Of a stretch of 64,000 bases of DNA, positions 63,086 through 64,000 are shown piece by piece (the first letter of the stretch is position 1; each line of letters begins with the position of its first letter). The stretch covers positions 124,001 through 188,000 of the forward strand of contig NZ_NKHR01000005.1 of NCBI RefSeq assembly GCF_014467285.1. The letters run 5' to 3'. The position numbers were made by a program, and so were the translations under genes. Under the pieces are notes generated by a model. It was given only the letters and a program-made list of their open reading frames with translations, ran no database searches and was not told the origin of the DNA. The stretch is from Xenorhabdus sp014467285 (GTDB lineage: Bacteria; Pseudomonadota; Gammaproteobacteria; Enterobacterales; Enterobacteriaceae).

Positions 63086-63230
63086 GATAAGTTCCTCTAT
63101 CGCTTTGGTGAATACCCTCTGACATCTCTGGCCAGCAAAACCGAATACGCCAAAGATGAAAGAATTCATATCTGAATAATAGAAACACATACCTGAAACT
63201 CAATATTGCCCTGTGCCATTTTGCGCGCAT

Positions 63231-63262
63231 AAAAAAAGCGATAAATTGATTATCGCTTTTTT
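63231..63262. terminator. Rho-independent terminator after rpoH (works in both directions)
   Basis: Stem agcgataa (63237-63244) with ttatcgct (63250-63257), extended by A6/T6 on both sides, loop attga. Orientation for rpoH on the minus strand gives the classic hairpin plus T-run. Confidence 0.92.
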
Positions 63263-63280
63263 CACTAACAGTATGTGTAG

Positions 63281-64000
63281 TTACGCTTCGATAGCCAACC
63301 GCAATTTCTTCATTGCGTTTTTTTCTAGCTGTCGAACACGCTCAGCAGATACACCATATTTATCTGCCAGTTCCTGCAAGGTGGTTTTGTTGTCATCATC
63401 CAGCCAACGAGCCCGAATGATGTCTTGGCTACGCTCATCCAGTCCTTCCATCGCTACAGAAAGTTTATCCGCAGCGTGGTTTTCCCAGTTATCTTCTTCA
63501 ATGCCATCGGCAAAGTCAGAAGCTTTGTCCTGCAAATACAGCACCGGAGCCACGGGTTGGCTATCGTGATTGTCATCATCAGAAGACATATCAAATGCCA
63601 TATCCTGCGCTGACATACGGGATTCCATCTCTCGGACGTCTTTGCTGGTCACACCCAGTTCTTTGGCGACCAGATCAACTTCATCCTGATTGAACCATCC
63701 CAGACGTTGTTTCGCCTTACGCAAATTAAAGAACAGCTTGCGCTGGGCTTTTGTCGTTGCGACTTTCACAATACGCCAGTTACGCAATACATATTCATGG
63801 ATTTCTGCCTTAATCCAGTGAACAGCAAAAGAGACCAGACGCACACCCACTTCTGGATTAAATCGACGAACCGCTTTCATCAGGCCAATATTACCTTCCT
63901 GAATTAAATCCGCCTGTGGCAGGCCATAACCAGCATAACTGCGAGCAACATGAACAACGAAGCGCAGGTGAGAAAGAATCAGCTTTTTCGCTGCATCCAG
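63281..64000 (-). CDS. rpoH: RpoH, heat-shock sigma-32 factor (5' end beyond window edge)
   Basis: The frame is open to the right edge; 239 C-terminal residues are present of about 284. Region 2 is visible in LDAAKKLILSHLRFVVHVAR, LIQEGNIGLMKAVRRFNPE and the -10-binding WIKAEIHEYVLRNWRIVKVA. The RpoH box (about QRKLFFNLRK) follows. Region 4 ends KYGVSAERVRQLEKNAMKKL. It directs transcription of chaperone and protease genes on heat stress. The regulatory 5' mRNA thermosensor lies outside this window. Confidence 0.96.
   Translation of the reverse strand: MDAAKKLILSHLRFVVHVARSYAGYGLPQADLIQEGNIGLMKAVRRFNPEVGVRLVSFAVHWIKAEIHEYVLRNWRIVKVATTKAQRKLFFNLRKAKQRLGWFNQDEVDLVAKELGVTSKDVREMESRMSAQDMAFDMSSDDDNHDSQPVAPVLYLQDKASDFADGIEEDNWENHAADKLSVAMEGLDERSQDIIRARWLDDDNKTTLQELADKYGVSAERVRQLEKNAMKKLRLAIEA

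Noticed and set aside
1..64000. CRISPR array
   Set aside because: No set of regularly spaced direct repeats of 23-47 bp with unique spacers was seen. The only short-period arrays are the 15-nt repeat in lptA and the 16-nt repeats before maf.
1..64000. tRNA or rRNA genes
   Set aside because: No cloverleaf with GTTCGA-type T-loop or rRNA core sequence was noticed, but this was by eye only and a tRNAscan run would decide.

Overview
The window is chromosomal DNA from a gammaproteobacterium of the order Enterobacterales, most probably Xenorhabdus or a close relative such as Photorhabdus (Morganellaceae). The core proteins resemble their E. coli counterparts closely: Fis is almost identical over 98 residues, RapZ and MreB nearly so, and lptC/lptA keep the E. 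coli 32-nt overlap. The accessory genes are of the kind found in insect-associated enterics: an orphan VgrG island, an Hcp/DUF6402 module, an MrpJ-type regulator, carbapenem-cluster remnants, and a palindromic intergenic repeat I associate with Xenorhabdus/Photorhabdus. The genus is an inference.

Core blocks. 1-3.1 kb (minus) is mlaFEDCB, retrograde phospholipid transport. 3.35-11.5 kb (plus) is yrbG-kdsD-kdsC-lptC-lptA-lptB-rpoN-hpf-ptsN-rapZ-ptsO: Kdo synthesis, LPS export, sigma-54 and the nitrogen PTS. 14.9-18.9 kb carries a periplasmic broad-specificity racemase, rnk, pmbA (tldE) and darP. 29.3-41.2 kb (minus) holds a barstar/barnase pair, tldD, a nitrilase-family amidase, yhdP, rng, maf and mreDCB. 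42-50.4 kb (plus) holds acuI, aroQ, accBC, yhdT-panF, prmA and dusB-fis. A glycerate kinase and the 3' part of rpoH close the window.

Five accessory regions interrupt this backbone. (A) 11.5-14.4 kb: an AT-rich insert with an 8-codon leader ORF and hairpin, an MFS exporter, a frameshifted 2OG-Fe(II) oxygenase and the tail of a fatty-acid hydroxylase. (B) 19.0-26.9 kb: a truncated 2-hydroxyacid dehydrogenase and a type VI secretion island with a broken tssF, intact vgrG, a DUF4123 adaptor, a pyocin-domain effector and its probable immunity gene. (C) 27.0-29.0 kb: remnants of IS630, IS256 and IS3 elements beside an intact Qnr-like pentapeptide-repeat gene. (D) 50.5-56 kb, just downstream of fis: a truncated HK97 capsid gene ending in a 34-bp palindrome, a 5'-truncated hcp with DUF6402 and membrane-protein genes, and a truncated plus-strand gene followed by an MFS exporter. 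(E) 57.0-61.9 kb: an MrpJ-like regulator, a MarR/MFS pair with a perfect operator palindrome, and what looks like the wreck of a carbapenem biosynthesis operon. In this last region proline-dehydrogenase (CarD-like) and ferredoxin (CarE-like) pieces are fused by deletion, followed by three intact, translationally coupled secreted-protein genes that include a CarG-like self-resistance protein.

The recurring pattern is loss of biosynthetic or structural genes while export, immunity and resistance genes stay intact. All calls come from reading the sequence. No database search was run, so the family assignments in the accessory regions need a profile search.
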